Positions 44,549-53,075 of a stretch of 64,000 bases of DNA are shown piece by piece. The stretch lies in the NCBI RefSeq assembly GCF_014873945.1, contig NZ_JADBEC010000001.1:2268501-2332500 (forward strand), read 5' to 3'. The position numbers were made by a program, and so were the translations under genes. Every line of letters begins with the position of its first letter. Within the stretch, counting starts at the first letter, position 1. A model generated the notes under the pieces. That model did not search any database and was not told the origin of the DNA. It was given only the letters and a program-made list of their open reading frames with translations. The stretch comes from Rhizobium viscosum (GTDB lineage: Bacteria; Pseudomonadota; Alphaproteobacteria; Rhizobiales; Rhizobiaceae).

Positions 44549-45335
44549 TCGTTCGCTGATGCAGGCATCCCTTCCGAAGCAGAACCTGCCGCTGGTCCGG
44601 CGGCTGGAAGCCGTGGGCTTTCGCGCCTGGCCGGCCGCTTCCGTACAATATGACGGAAGCTGGCAGGTTCGCCTGACGGCGGGCCATCCCTCCAACCGCC
44701 TGAATTCCATCGTGCCGCTCGATCCCTCCGACCATCGTGATGTCGAGATCAGGCTGGAGAAGGCAAGCCGCAAATTCGAGGCCTATGGCCGCCCTGCCGT
44801 CGTGCGCGAGACGCCGCTTGCCTCGCCTGTTCTGATCGACCTGATCAAGGAACAGGGATGGAAGCGTTTCGATGAGACGGCTGTGATGGTCTGCGATCTT
44901 TCGCAGGCCGATTTGCCCGATACGCTCGATCATCTCCCGACCCACGATGTCGGCCGGTTCGTCGATGCCAATCTCGCCGTCGATCAGGCGCAGCTTTCTC
45001 TGAAACCGGCGCTTGCCGAGATCATCTCGGCAATCAAGCCGCCATCCGGTCTTTTCATGATCGAGGATACCGTCCACGGCTCGCTGGCAACGGTCCTTTG
45101 CGTGCAGGACAACGATCTTGCGGGCATCATGTCGCTTTCGGTCGCGGGCGGCCATCGCCGCAAGGGGCTCGGCATCGAAATCCTGACTTCGGCCCTGCGC
45201 TGGGCGCGGATGCGCAGTGCCCGCACGGCCTGGCTGCAGGTGAAGCTTTCGAACGCGCCGGCAATCGCTCTTTATGAGCGTCTTGGTTTCCGTGATGCCT
45301 ATCACTATTGCTACTGGCAGGAGCGCTGCGAATGA
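44529..45335 (+). CDS. GNAT family N-acetyltransferase
   Basis: 268 aa from the ATG at 44529, overlapping argJ by 20 nt; an ATG at 44559 is an alternative. The C-terminal GNAT domain has the acetyl-CoA loop [15 protein letters not shown] and the [24 protein letters not shown] end. The N-terminal 140 residues are a separate domain. Its substrate is unknown; the tight coupling to argJ and mutT is conserved in rhizobia as far as I remember. Confidence 0.87.
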   Translation: MATTGADRSLMQASLPKQNLPLVRRLEAVGFRAWPAASVQYDGSWQVRLTAGHPSNRLNSIVPLDPSDHRDVEIRLEKASRKFEAYGRPAVVRETPLASPVLIDLIKEQGWKRFDETAVMVCDLSQADLPDTLDHLPTHDVGRFVDANLAVDQAQLSLKPALAEIISAIKPPSGLFMIEDTVHGSLATVLCVQDNDLAGIMSLSVAGGHRRKGLGIEILTSALRWARMRSARTAWLQVKLSNAPAIALYERLGFRDAYHYCYWQERCE

Positions 45336-45745
45336 GCGAGGCCGGACGGAAGCTGCTTCTGGTCGCAGCCTGTGCGCTGATCGATGCGGACGGACGTATC
45401 CTTCTGGCACAGCGGCCGGAAGGCAAGTCGCTTGCCGGCCTGTGGGAATTCCCCGGCGGTAAGGTCGAACCCGGCGAGACGCCGGAGGAAACGCTGGTGC
45501 GTGAACTGAACGAAGAGCTCGGTATTTCTACGAAGGTGGCGTGTCTCGCGCCGCTGACCTTCGCCAGCCACAGCTATGATACGTTCCACCTGTTGATGCC
45601 GCTGTATGTCTGCCGCCGCTATGAAGGCATTCCGCAGGGCCGTGAGGGCCAGGCAATCAAATGGGTGCGCCCGCAGGCACTGCGCGATTATCCGATGCCG
45701 CCGGCCGACGAGCCGCTCATCCCGGTACTGCAGGATCTACTTTAG
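45332..45745 (+). CDS. mutT: 8-oxo-dGTP diphosphatase MutT
   Basis: 137 aa from the ATG at 45332, overlapping the GNAT stop by 4 nt. It sanitises oxidised nucleotides. The Nudix box is complete: GKVEPGETPEETLVRELNEELGI, with the nucleophilic glutamates; LLAQRPEGKSLAGLWEFPGG precedes it as in E. coli MutT. The YdcZ-like longer reading from 45308 has no advantage. Confidence 0.93.
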   Translation: MSEAGRKLLLVAACALIDADGRILLAQRPEGKSLAGLWEFPGGKVEPGETPEETLVRELNEELGISTKVACLAPLTFASHSYDTFHLLMPLYVCRRYEGIPQGREGQAIKWVRPQALRDYPMPPADEPLIPVLQDLL

Positions 45746-45871
45746 CTTTTGCTGATTATCGGGACGAAACGTCGATTTCGCCTGTGGATATTAATCGATC
45801 ATTTAGCACCTTCTGGCAATGATCGGCCTCACTCAAGCAACTGGCGTGTGTGTATTTAAGGGCTTGACGTC

Positions 45872-46210
45872 ATGGACGACGATTTCTGGAAAGCTGTGCG
45901 CGAAAAGGAACGCGCTTCTTCGTCTGCTTCGCGCAGGACGGGGGCGCTCAATATTGCCCTTCTATTCGGTACGGCGGTAGTGGCGTTGACCCTCATCCTG
46001 ACGCCAATGCTGGCGGATTCTTCCAAGAAGAGTGTGCTAGCCAGCGCGCCGGCGGATTTCGACACGATTACCACCGGCTCCATCCCGAAGACCGAGAATG
46101 GCCCGAAGAGCGAGAGCGGTAAGCGCTATACAATCCGCCGCAGCGTGCTGCAGGATACGCCTGGTTCGGTCTGTGTTGTCCAGGGCTACGGCGTCGGCGC
46201 CGGCTGCTGA
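45872..46210 (+). CDS. single-pass membrane protein of unknown function
   Basis: 112 aa. A charged cytoplasmic start (MDDDFWKAVREKERASS) is followed by a membrane helix (ALNIALLFGTAVVALTLILT) and a Ser/Lys-rich periplasmic tail with two cysteines (VCVVQGYGVGAGC). I recognise no domain. It is next to the pilin gene and could form a small envelope unit with it. Confidence 0.75.
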   Translation: MDDDFWKAVREKERASSSASRRTGALNIALLFGTAVVALTLILTPMLADSSKKSVLASAPADFDTITTGSIPKTENGPKSESGKRYTIRRSVLQDTPGSVCVVQGYGVGAGC

Positions 46211-46278
46211 GGAAATGAAGCTCCCGTTCCAGGGGCCATGATTTTCATTGCTGTCTTGCGCGCAGAAGGGTTGGGTTG

Positions 46279-46446
46279 ATGAATTTGCTGAAGAAATTTC
46301 TGGCAGACAGAAGCGGTGCGACAGCGATCGAATATGGATTGATTGCAGCGCTGATGGCGGTTGCCCTTATTGGGGGCCTGGGTGTGTTCACCAATGGCCT
46401 ACGCGGCGTGTTCAACACCGTCGAGAATAACCTGACGATCAACTGA
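46279..46446 (+). CDS. Flp-type IVb pilin
   Basis: 55 aa, ATG at 46279, TGA at 46444. The N-terminus MNLLKKFLADRSGATAIEYG holds the prepilin cleavage site: G-A-T-A-I-E-Y, with the conserved Glu5 and Tyr6. The hydrophobic helix LIAALMAVALIGGLGVF follows. Flp pilins form the Tad pilus. No tad assembly gene is nearby, so this is an orphan pilin, served by a pilus machine encoded elsewhere. Confidence 0.88.
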   Translation: MNLLKKFLADRSGATAIEYGLIAALMAVALIGGLGVFTNGLRGVFNTVENNLTIN

Positions 46447-46465
46447 GCTATCCGTTAGGCCTCAC

Positions 46466-47350
46466 TCACTGCCTGAGCTTCTGCTCTTCCACCTTCAGTG
46501 CGTCAGCAAGCCGCGCCTTGGCCGTTCCTGGCTTCAGCGGCTGCTGCTGGCTTTCATGCGGTGCCCATCCCGACACATAGATCACTGAAAATGTCGCACG
46601 GATGCGGCCGTCTGGGTCCGAATAGCGCTCGGCATAGATTTCAGCGGCGCGCAGGAAGAAGGCGCGCGTCAGTGGCTTGCGGCTGCGGGCAGCGAGCGGA
46701 TTGGTCATGCCCATTGCTCTCAGGTCGCGCATCAGCGGAAAAATTGAATCGTAGCGTACCGTATAATTCTCCGCATCGATGACGGGCAGCGCAAAGCCTG
46801 CGCGCTGCAGCAGACTGCCGACATCGCGGACATCGGCGAAGGGGATGACGCGCGGGCTTGCACCGCCGGTCATCTCGATCTCGGTCGCGAGCAGCACGTC
46901 GCGCAGTTCCTGCAGCGTACCGGCGCCCGGAATGGCGGCCAGGAACAGGCCGTCCGGCTTCAACGCGCGGCGGATCTGGATGAAGACGCCGGGTGTGTCG
47001 TTGGTCAGGTGCAGGTTGAGCGGTGCAATGACCAGATTAGCCGATTGGGGGGCGAGCGGCACGTCTTCGAGTGGTGCTTCGAGGAAAGGTTCGCCCGGCG
47101 CGACATAGCGCATGTCGCTTTCCACGCGGGTGAGGCTGCCGACCTTGCCGGTCGCGATCGCCGCACGGGCGGCTGCGCCCGTGGTGCCGTGCAGTTCCAC
47201 CGCATGTTCGAACCGACGCTCCACGACGGCCAGGCGGTCTGCCAGTTCCTCGGCGGCGATATCGAGCAGGAAGCCCGCTTTCGGGTCGTTATTTGCGAGC
47301 GCGCGCCGACGGTTTGAGGCGATCTGCGCCTTATCGAAGATGATATCCAT
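46466..47350 (-). CDS. methyltransferase-domain protein related to NDUFAF5/BioC
   Basis: 294 aa from the ATG at 47350 (MDIIFDKAQIASNRRRALAN). A SAM-binding-type region precedes APLNLHLTNDTPGVFIQIRRALKPDGLFLAAIPG, a pattern shared with BioC and with mitochondrial NDUFAF5, a complex I assembly factor. The glycine-rich motif I is weak (VELHGTTGAAARAAI), so catalytic methyl transfer is not certain. It is divergent from comF. Confidence 0.8.
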   Translation of the reverse strand: MDIIFDKAQIASNRRRALANNDPKAGFLLDIAAEELADRLAVVERRFEHAVELHGTTGAAARAAIATGKVGSLTRVESDMRYVAPGEPFLEAPLEDVPLAPQSANLVIAPLNLHLTNDTPGVFIQIRRALKPDGLFLAAIPGAGTLQELRDVLLATEIEMTGGASPRVIPFADVRDVGSLLQRAGFALPVIDAENYTVRYDSIFPLMRDLRAMGMTNPLAARSRKPLTRAFFLRAAEIYAERYSDPDGRIRATFSVIYVSGWAPHESQQQPLKPGTAKARLADALKVEEQKLRQ

Positions 47351-47450
47351 GGCGATGTCCATATTCCGCCATCCAGCGGGCGGCAAGGCGATTTTCCTTT
47401 GGCGCGACACGCTGAAGCGCGTCGCGATCATCAGATCCGCTAGCAGCGCT

Positions 47451-47520
47451 TTCGGTCTTTGTTTTTACGCATGTCGTTCTCGCAAAACCGCTACACACTT
47501 TTGCGCGACATGCGTTAGTC
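47451..47520. repeat. rhizobial intergenic repeat upstream of comF
   Basis: Contains TTTGTTTTTACGCATGTCG and CGACATGCG at its ends, which pair, and the CAAAACCGCT / ACACTTTTGC middle. It shares TTTGTTTTTAC and CAAAACCGCT with the element at 36441-36546. It lies between the two divergent gene starts (47350 and 47528). Confidence 0.55.
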
Positions 47521-47527
47521 TGCTCAT

Positions 47528-48304
47528 ATGGGGACGATCGAGACGAAAGGTGAGACGGGGCGGATATGGGCGCAGCTCCTGCGGCCCTTTTCGATGCTTG
47601 CCGATCTTGTCTATCCGCCGTCCTGTGCGGCTTGCGGTGTTTCGACAGGCGGACATCGCGGGCTCTGTGCCACATGCTGGTCCGAGGTCCGCTTCATCGA
47701 GCGGCCCTATTGCGAGGTGCTCGGCCTTCCCTTTTCGCATGATCTCGGGGCCGGCATCCTGAGCGCCGAGGCGATCGCCAATCCGCCGCCCTTCGATCGG
47801 CTGCGTTCAGCAGCCACTCTTGATCATGCCGTTCGCACTCTTGTACACGGCCTCAAATACCGGGATCGCACCGATCTCGCGCCGATGATGTCCGCCTGGA
47901 TGCTGCGCGCGTCGGACGGCATGGTCGAATGCTGCGATGCCGTCATTCCGGTTCCGCTTCATCGCACCCGCATGGTCTCGCGCAAATTCAACCAGGCCGC
48001 GGAGCTTGCCCGACATCTGGCGCGGCTTGCAGGAAAACCGCTGTTGCCGGAAACGCTTCGGCGTGTGAAGCGCACCAGCCAGCAGGTCGGTCTTGGTGTA
48101 CGGGCGCGCGAGGACAATGTCCGTGGCGCTTTTGCGGTTGCCGCGGGCAGGGAAAGCGATGTCTTCGGCAAGCGCATCGTGCTTGTCGACGACGTCTTTA
48201 CGACAGGGGCGACAGTTGGTGCGGCAACGCGTGCGCTACGCAAGGCCGGGGCTGCCGATATAACGGTTTTGACCTTTGCAAGGGCTATCGCAGAAACTAT
48301 ATGA
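47528..48304 (+). CDS. ComF family phosphoribosyltransferase-like protein
   Basis: 258 aa. The N-terminal double zinc-finger-like part (PPSCAACGVSTGGHRGLCATCWSEV) precedes a type I PRTase fold with the PRPP loop VLVDDVFTTGATVGAATRAL. RVKRTSQQVGLGVRARE and DAVIPVPLHRTRMVSRKFNQ are ComF hallmarks. ComF is needed for DNA uptake in naturally competent bacteria; in rhizobia the role is unclear. It ends 32 bp before grxC. Confidence 0.9.
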   Translation: MGTIETKGETGRIWAQLLRPFSMLADLVYPPSCAACGVSTGGHRGLCATCWSEVRFIERPYCEVLGLPFSHDLGAGILSAEAIANPPPFDRLRSAATLDHAVRTLVHGLKYRDRTDLAPMMSAWMLRASDGMVECCDAVIPVPLHRTRMVSRKFNQAAELARHLARLAGKPLLPETLRRVKRTSQQVGLGVRAREDNVRGAFAVAAGRESDVFGKRIVLVDDVFTTGATVGAATRALRKAGAADITVLTFARAIAETI

Positions 48305-48336
48305 CAGAAAGAAAACAGCACTGTCTGGAGACCTTT

Positions 48337-48594
48337 ATGGTACCGGTTGCCATCTATACGCGTCAATTCTGCGGCTATTGTGCACGCGCCAAATCTCTTC
48401 TTGAAGAGAAGGGCGTCGACTATGTCGAACATGACGCGACCTTCTCGCCCGAGCTCCGCCAGGAAATGCTTGGCAAGTCGAACGGCCGCACCACCTTTCC
48501 GCAGATTTTTATCGGCAGCACGCATGTCGGCGGTTGCGACGATCTCTACGCGCTTGATCGGGCCGGCAAGCTCGATCCGCTGCTGGCAGCCTGA
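48337..48594 (+). CDS. grxC: glutaredoxin 3
   Basis: 85 aa from the ATG at 48337, seven bases after GGAG. It is a cytoplasmic dithiol glutaredoxin with active site CGYC (RQFCGYCARA), the cis-Pro in TTFPQIFIG and the GG motif in HVGGCDDLYALD. It is read in a frame that overlaps none of comF and begins an operon with the nitrilase and DUF1178 genes. Confidence 0.95.
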   Translation: MVPVAIYTRQFCGYCARAKSLLEEKGVDYVEHDATFSPELRQEMLGKSNGRTTFPQIFIGSTHVGGCDDLYALDRAGKLDPLLAA

Positions 48595-48603
48595 GGAAGA
48601 GCG

Positions 48604-49461
48604 ATGAGCTTCGCGGCCGCCGCCATCCAGATGTGTTCCGGCGTTGATCCGGAGCGGAATGCCGCTTCGATGGCGCGCCTCGTCCGAGAGGCTGCTGTAA
48701 AGGGCGCAACCTACGTGCAGACGCCTGAAATGACCGGCATGCTGCAGCGTAACCGCGCGGCGGCAAAAGAAGTTCTGCGCGACGAGAGCAATGACATCAT
48801 CGTCAAAACCGGCTCGGCCCTTGCGGCCGAACTCGGCATCTTCATGCATGTCGGCTCGACGGCGATTGCGCTCGACGATGGTAAGATGGCCAATCGCGGT
48901 TTCCTCTTCGGACCTGACGGCAAGATCCTGAACCGTTACGACAAGATCCACATGTTCGACGTCGATCTCGACAATGGCGAGAGCTGGCGCGAAAGTGCGG
49001 CTTACAGGCCGGGTTCGGAAGCGCGCGTTCTGTCGTTGCCGTTTGCCGAGATGGGTTTCACCATCTGTTACGACGTGCGCTTCCCGCAGCTTTTCCGAGC
49101 GCAGGCGGTTGCCGGTGCCGAGGTGATGACTGTTCCGGCCGCGTTCACGAAGCAGACCGGCGAGGCACATTGGGAAATTCTGCTGCGGGCGCGTGCCATC
49201 GAAAACGGTGTCTTCGTCATCGCCGCAGCGCAGGCCGGCCTGCATGAAGACGGGCGCGAGACATTCGGCCATTCGATGATCATCGATCCCTGGGGCAAGG
49301 TGCTGGCGTCAGCCGGTCCGACCGGCGAGGCCGTCATTTTGGCAGAGATCGATCCGGCCGCCGTGAAGGCCGCGCATGACAAGATTCCGAACCTTAAGAA
49401 CGGCCGGGAGTTTTCTATCGAGAGGATTGCGGGGGAAATTTCAGGAGGCGCAGCAGCTTGA
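48604..49461 (+). CDS. carbon-nitrogen hydrolase (nitrilase superfamily)
   Basis: 285 aa. The catalytic triad is Glu in VQTPEMTG, Lys in YDKIHMFDV and Cys in GFTICYDVRFPQLFR. The Nit1/Nit2-type deaminated-glutathione amidase is the most likely role, given grxC next door; this is inference. It lies 9 bp after grxC and overlaps the DUF1178 gene by 4 nt. Confidence 0.92.
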   Translation: MSFAAAAIQMCSGVDPERNAASMARLVREAAVKGATYVQTPEMTGMLQRNRAAAKEVLRDESNDIIVKTGSALAAELGIFMHVGSTAIALDDGKMANRGFLFGPDGKILNRYDKIHMFDVDLDNGESWRESAAYRPGSEARVLSLPFAEMGFTICYDVRFPQLFRAQAVAGAEVMTVPAAFTKQTGEAHWEILLRARAIENGVFVIAAAQAGLHEDGRETFGHSMIIDPWGKVLASAGPTGEAVILAEIDPAAVKAAHDKIPNLKNGREFSIERIAGEISGGAAA

Positions 49462-49886
49462 TCCGCTATTCCCTCATTTGTGAGAATGCCCACGAATTCG
49501 AAGGCTGGTTTTCTGAAGGCGCCGATTTTGACCGGCAGGTCGCAAGCGGCTTTCTGACTTGTCCCGTCTGCAATTCCGCGTCCATTTCCAAGTCACTCAT
49601 GGCTCCCTCCGTCTCGACCGCGCGCAAGAAGGAAGAGATGCAGACGGTCGCGATGGACACGGTCCGCCGCGAAGCCTTCCTGAAGCTCAAGGAAGCAGTT
49701 GCTGTAATCAAGGCGAATTCGGAGGATGTCGGGACGCGTTTTCCCGAAGAAGCTCGCAAGATCCATTACGGTGAGGCGGATGCCCGCGGTATCATCGGCC
49801 AGGCAACGCCTGACGAAGCTGAAGCGCTGGTGGAAGAGGGCATCGAGATCGCAGCCCTGCCGGTCTTGCCCGAAGACGTGAACTGA
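49458..49886 (+). CDS. DUF1178 family protein
   Basis: 142 aa. MIRYSLICENAHEFEGWF and a CPVCNSASISKSLMAPSVS zinc-ribbon-like site are the family's hallmarks. The C-terminal part ends in EGIEIAALPVLPEDVN. Function is unknown; it usually accompanies a nitrilase gene, as here. It starts at a TTG at 49458 overlapping the preceding stop. Confidence 0.9.
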   Translation: MIRYSLICENAHEFEGWFSEGADFDRQVASGFLTCPVCNSASISKSLMAPSVSTARKKEEMQTVAMDTVRREAFLKLKEAVAVIKANSEDVGTRFPEEARKIHYGEADARGIIGQATPDEAEALVEEGIEIAALPVLPEDVN

Positions 49887-49898
49887 TATGCGGCGCGA

Positions 49899-50645
49899 TC
49901 AGGCCGGCCGTTTTGCCAGCAGCATGTAATTCACATCCATGTCCTTCGACAGGTTCCACTGGTTTGCCAGCGGATTGAAGAAGACGCCTGTGCGGTCGAT
50001 AATCTCGAGACCGCTTGCGGCAAGCGGCTTTTCCAGCTCTTCCGGGCGCACCAGCTTCTCATATTGATGCGTGCCGCGCGGCAGCCAGCGCAGGACGTTT
50101 TCAGCGGCAAAAATCGCAAGTGCGGCCGCCTTCATGGTCCGGTTGATCGTGGCGACGAACATCAGGCCGCCCGGCCGGACCATGCCGGCGCAGGTATTCA
50201 TGAAAAGCTCGACATCGGCCACATGCTCCACCACTTCCATGTTGAGCACGATATCGAAGGTCTCGCCTGCCTCGGCAAGCTGCTCGGCGGTGACGGCGCG
50301 ATAGTCGACTGCAACACCCGATGCCTTGGCGTGGGTGGAGGCGATGCCGATGTTCTTTTCCGAGGGATCGGCGCCGACGACTTCAGCGCCCATACGGGCG
50401 ACGGGCTCCGACAAGAGGCCGCCGCCGCAGCCGATATCGAGCACGCGCAGGCCTTCAAGCGGCTTGGCACTCTTCGGACTGCGCGAAAAATTCTCTGCTG
50501 CCTTGTCGCGGATATAGGCCAGGCGAACAGGATTGAACTTGTGCAGCGGCTTGAACTTGCCCGTCGGGCTCCACCACTCGGCTGCCATGGCGGAAAAGCG
50601 ATCGACTTCGCTCTGGTCGATGGTGGTTTTGGCCGCTTCGTTCAT
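49899..50645 (-). CDS. ubiG: ubiquinone biosynthesis O-methyltransferase
   Basis: 248 aa. It methylates two hydroxyls in ubiquinone synthesis. Motif [20 protein letters not shown], the [26 protein letters not shown] start and [22 protein letters not shown] are UbiG hallmarks. It is convergent with DUF1178 and divergent-adjacent to lysC, a placement I recall from other rhizobia. Confidence 0.95.
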   Translation of the reverse strand: MNEAAKTTIDQSEVDRFSAMAAEWWSPTGKFKPLHKFNPVRLAYIRDKAAENFSRSPKSAKPLEGLRVLDIGCGGGLLSEPVARMGAEVVGADPSEKNIGIASTHAKASGVAVDYRAVTAEQLAEAGETFDIVLNMEVVEHVADVELFMNTCAGMVRPGGLMFVATINRTMKAAALAIFAAENVLRWLPRGTHQYEKLVRPEELEKPLAASGLEIIDRTGVFFNPLANQWNLSKDMDVNYMLLAKRPA

Positions 50646-50763
50646 CTGCCGCTCCTTAATGTCCTGTGAGTGAAGTCGGACGATCGAGGCGATAAGTCAA
50701 GGGCGCTCGGGTCGCACCGGAGGCTTGGCAAGGACCGCAAAAAATAGAGCAAGTCTGAAAGCA

Positions 50764-50793
50764 GTAAAAAACCCCGCCTCTTCGCGGGGTTTC
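50764..50793 (-). terminator. intrinsic terminator after the BA14K-like gene
   Basis: On the minus strand: ACCCCGC-GAAGAG-GCGGGGT followed by TTTTT. The 7-bp GC-rich stem plus U-tract lies 21 bp after the stop of the gene at 50814. It would stop minus-strand transcripts before ubiG. Confidence 0.85.
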
Positions 50794-50813
50794 GGATCCT
50801 GGGTGACGCCGAT

Positions 50814-51302
50814 TTAGCGGCACTGACGGCGCGGGCCGTACGTGGGCTGGTACGTATTGTCGTATGCACGGTACGAGCGATAACGGCTGTAGCAGTAATC
50901 GGCATGCGAACTGCCCGCACGCACGCGCGGCTGCGAGGCGATGATACTACCGATGATCGCGCCGGCAGCCAGGCCACCGATAATGGCGCCAGTATTGTCA
51001 TGGCGGCGATAATAGCGGTCGCGGTAGTAGCGGTCGCCATAATAGCGGCGGTCCCTGTCCCACCTGCGGTCATAGCGATAACGGTCCGAATAGCGGTAAT
51101 TGCGGCCCCAACCCTGGTTATAACGAGGGCAGTTCGTGAAGTTGTTGCAGCCAACCTGAAGAAGAGGGGTGGCTTGGCCGCCGGTTGTTTGCGGCTGCGC
51201 TGCCGACTGAATCGGGTTTGACGTATAGGTCGGTCCTGCCCAGGCGGGCATTCCGGAGAATGCGGTCGCTATCGACAGTGCAATTATCACTAATCTTCTC
51301 AT
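50814..51302 (-). CDS. exported BA14K-like protein with glycine zipper
   Basis: 162 aa from the ATG at 51302. A signal peptide (RLVIIALSIATAFSGMPAWA) precedes a Tyr/Arg/Asp-rich region, a glycine-zipper helix (TGAIIGGLAAGAIIGSIIAS) and a C-terminal CYSRYRSYRAYDNTYQPTYG ... RRQC end that matches the BA14K motif. BA14K proteins are immunoreactive and lectin-like in Brucella. Function here is unknown. Confidence 0.85.
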   Translation of the reverse strand: MRRLVIIALSIATAFSGMPAWAGPTYTSNPIQSAAQPQTTGGQATPLLQVGCNNFTNCPRYNQGWGRNYRYSDRYRYDRRWDRDRRYYGDRYYRDRYYRRHDNTGAIIGGLAAGAIIGSIIASQPRVRAGSSHADYCYSRYRSYRAYDNTYQPTYGPRRQCR

Positions 51303-51710
51303 TCTGCTTACCAGCTTTCCTGATATATCTATCTGCAATCAAAACGCATTTGAGGCCAATAAGTTTCCATCGTCCCCATGCCTCTTCATCGGGATGGGAT
51401 ATAGGGCGCTTTTGCAGCAGTCGCAGCAACCATTTCCGACGAAATCCTGCCGCTTCCACTTCACCCTTTCCCCGCCCTTGCCACCCCCTGTCAAACTCGC
51501 TAAGAGACGCGCCAACTTTCGTCCTTGGTTGGCGGGGCTTTAGAAGCGTTCCAGAAACCAGTATTTCCGGGCTCTTCGGCCATTTGACAGCTGAGGTTTT
51601 CTGATGCCCGGGAGGGCAATGCGTCTCCCGGCGGTTTGTGAATGGCGCGTGGCGTGCCGGGAAAGCAAATCCCGTTTCCGGCAATCGCGCGCGGGTCATG
51701 GTAGAGGCTT
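51303..51710. other. intergenic region between the BA14K-like gene and lysC
   Basis: No gene is seen in 408 bp. It must hold both divergent promoters. TTGACA at 51584-51589 is a perfect -35 hexamer facing lysC, but no good -10 follows at the right distance. A hairpin CGGGAG/CTCCCG lies near 51609-51630 in the probable lysC leader. I see no recognisable riboswitch. Confidence 0.5.
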
Positions 51711-52985
51711 ATGGCACGCATCGTTATGAAATTCGGCGGAACTTCCGTCGCTGATCTGGATCGCATCAAGAACGTTGCCCGCCATGTGAAACGTGAAGTC
51801 GATGCTGGCCATGAAGTGGCCGTCGTCGTTTCCGCCATGTCCGGCAAGACCAACGAACTGGTCGGCTGGGTCCAGAACATGCCTAAAGTGATCGGTGCCA
51901 ATTCGCCGTTCTACGATGCACGCGAATATGACGCCATCGTCGCTTCCGGCGAGCAGGTCACATCCGGTCTTCTGGCGATCGCCTTGCAGAGCATGGGCAT
52001 CAATGCCCGCTCCTGGCAGGGCTGGCAAATCCCGATCCGTACGGACAATGCGCATGGCGCAGCTCGCATCATGGAGATCGAGGGCGCTGATATCATCAAG
52101 CGCATGGGTGAGGGGCAGGTTGCCATCGTTGCCGGCTTCCAGGGCCTCGGTCCCGATAACCGTATCGCGACACTCGGACGCGGCGGCTCGGACACGTCGG
52201 CAGTGGCGATTGCTGCTGCTGTGAAGGCCGATCGTTGCGACATCTACACCGATGTCGATGGCGTCTATACCACCGACCCGCGCATCGAGCCGAAGGCACG
52301 GCGCCTGAAGAAGATCGCTTTCGAAGAAATGCTGGAAATGGCGTCGCTCGGTGCCAAGGTTCTTCAGGTGCGCTCGGTCGAGCTTGCCATGGTGCACAAG
52401 GTACGCACCTTCGTGCGTTCGTCTTTCGAGGATCCCGATGCTCCGGGCATGGGCGACCTCTTGAACCCTCCCGGAACGCTGATTTGTGACGAGGATGAAA
52501 TCGTGGAACAGGAAGTAGTCACCGGCATCGCCTATGCCAAGGATGAGGCTCAGATCTCGCTTCGCCGTCTTGCCGACCGGCCGGGCGTTTCTGCCGCGAT
52601 CTTCGGGCCGCTTGCCGAAAGCCACATCAACGTCGACATGATTGTCCAGAACATTTCCGAAGACGGTTCGAAGACCGACATGACCTTCACCGTGCCCTCG
52701 GGTGATGTGGAGAAGGCCATCAAGGTTCTTTCCGACAACAAGGACAAGATCGGCTACGACGTTGCGCAAAGCGAATCGGGTCTGGTGAAGGTCTCGGTCA
52801 TCGGCATCGGCATGCGCAGTCATGCGGGCGTTGCAGCGACTGCCTTCCGGGCACTTGCCGAAAAAGGCATCAACATCAAGGCAATTACAACCTCGGAGAT
52901 CAAGATTTCGATCCTGATCGACGGTCCTTATGCAGAACTCGCTGTCAGAACTTTGCATTCCTGCTACGGTCTGGATAAGAATTGA
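51711..52985 (+). CDS. lysC: aspartate kinase
   Basis: 424 aa monofunctional enzyme that phosphorylates aspartate for lysine, threonine and methionine synthesis. The kinase start is [49 protein letters not shown] is the ATP/aspartate region. Two ACT domains (from about 265) provide feedback control, ending [20 protein letters not shown]. It complements lysA at 9.1 kb in the same pathway, though far away. Confidence 0.97.
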   Translation: MARIVMKFGGTSVADLDRIKNVARHVKREVDAGHEVAVVVSAMSGKTNELVGWVQNMPKVIGANSPFYDAREYDAIVASGEQVTSGLLAIALQSMGINARSWQGWQIPIRTDNAHGAARIMEIEGADIIKRMGEGQVAIVAGFQGLGPDNRIATLGRGGSDTSAVAIAAAVKADRCDIYTDVDGVYTTDPRIEPKARRLKKIAFEEMLEMASLGAKVLQVRSVELAMVHKVRTFVRSSFEDPDAPGMGDLLNPPGTLICDEDEIVEQEVVTGIAYAKDEAQISLRRLADRPGVSAAIFGPLAESHINVDMIVQNISEDGSKTDMTFTVPSGDVEKAIKVLSDNKDKIGYDVAQSESGLVKVSVIGIGMRSHAGVAATAFRALAEKGINIKAITTSEIKISILIDGPYAELAVRTLHSCYGLDKN

Positions 52986-53021
52986 TTCCCAGCGGGCGGC
53001 CTGCCCCTTCAGGTTGAAGAT

Positions 53022-53042
53022 GCGGCCAGTTCTTTTGGCCGC
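53022..53042 (+). terminator. hairpin between lysC and ptsP
   Basis: GCGGCCA-GTTCTTT-TGGCCGC, a perfect 7-bp stem 37 bp after lysC. There is no U-tract after it, so it may rather be an RNA-stability or attenuation element than a terminator. Confidence 0.3.
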
Positions 53043-53075
53043 ACCAAGCGTTTGTTTCGGGGAGCTTGAGACGCA

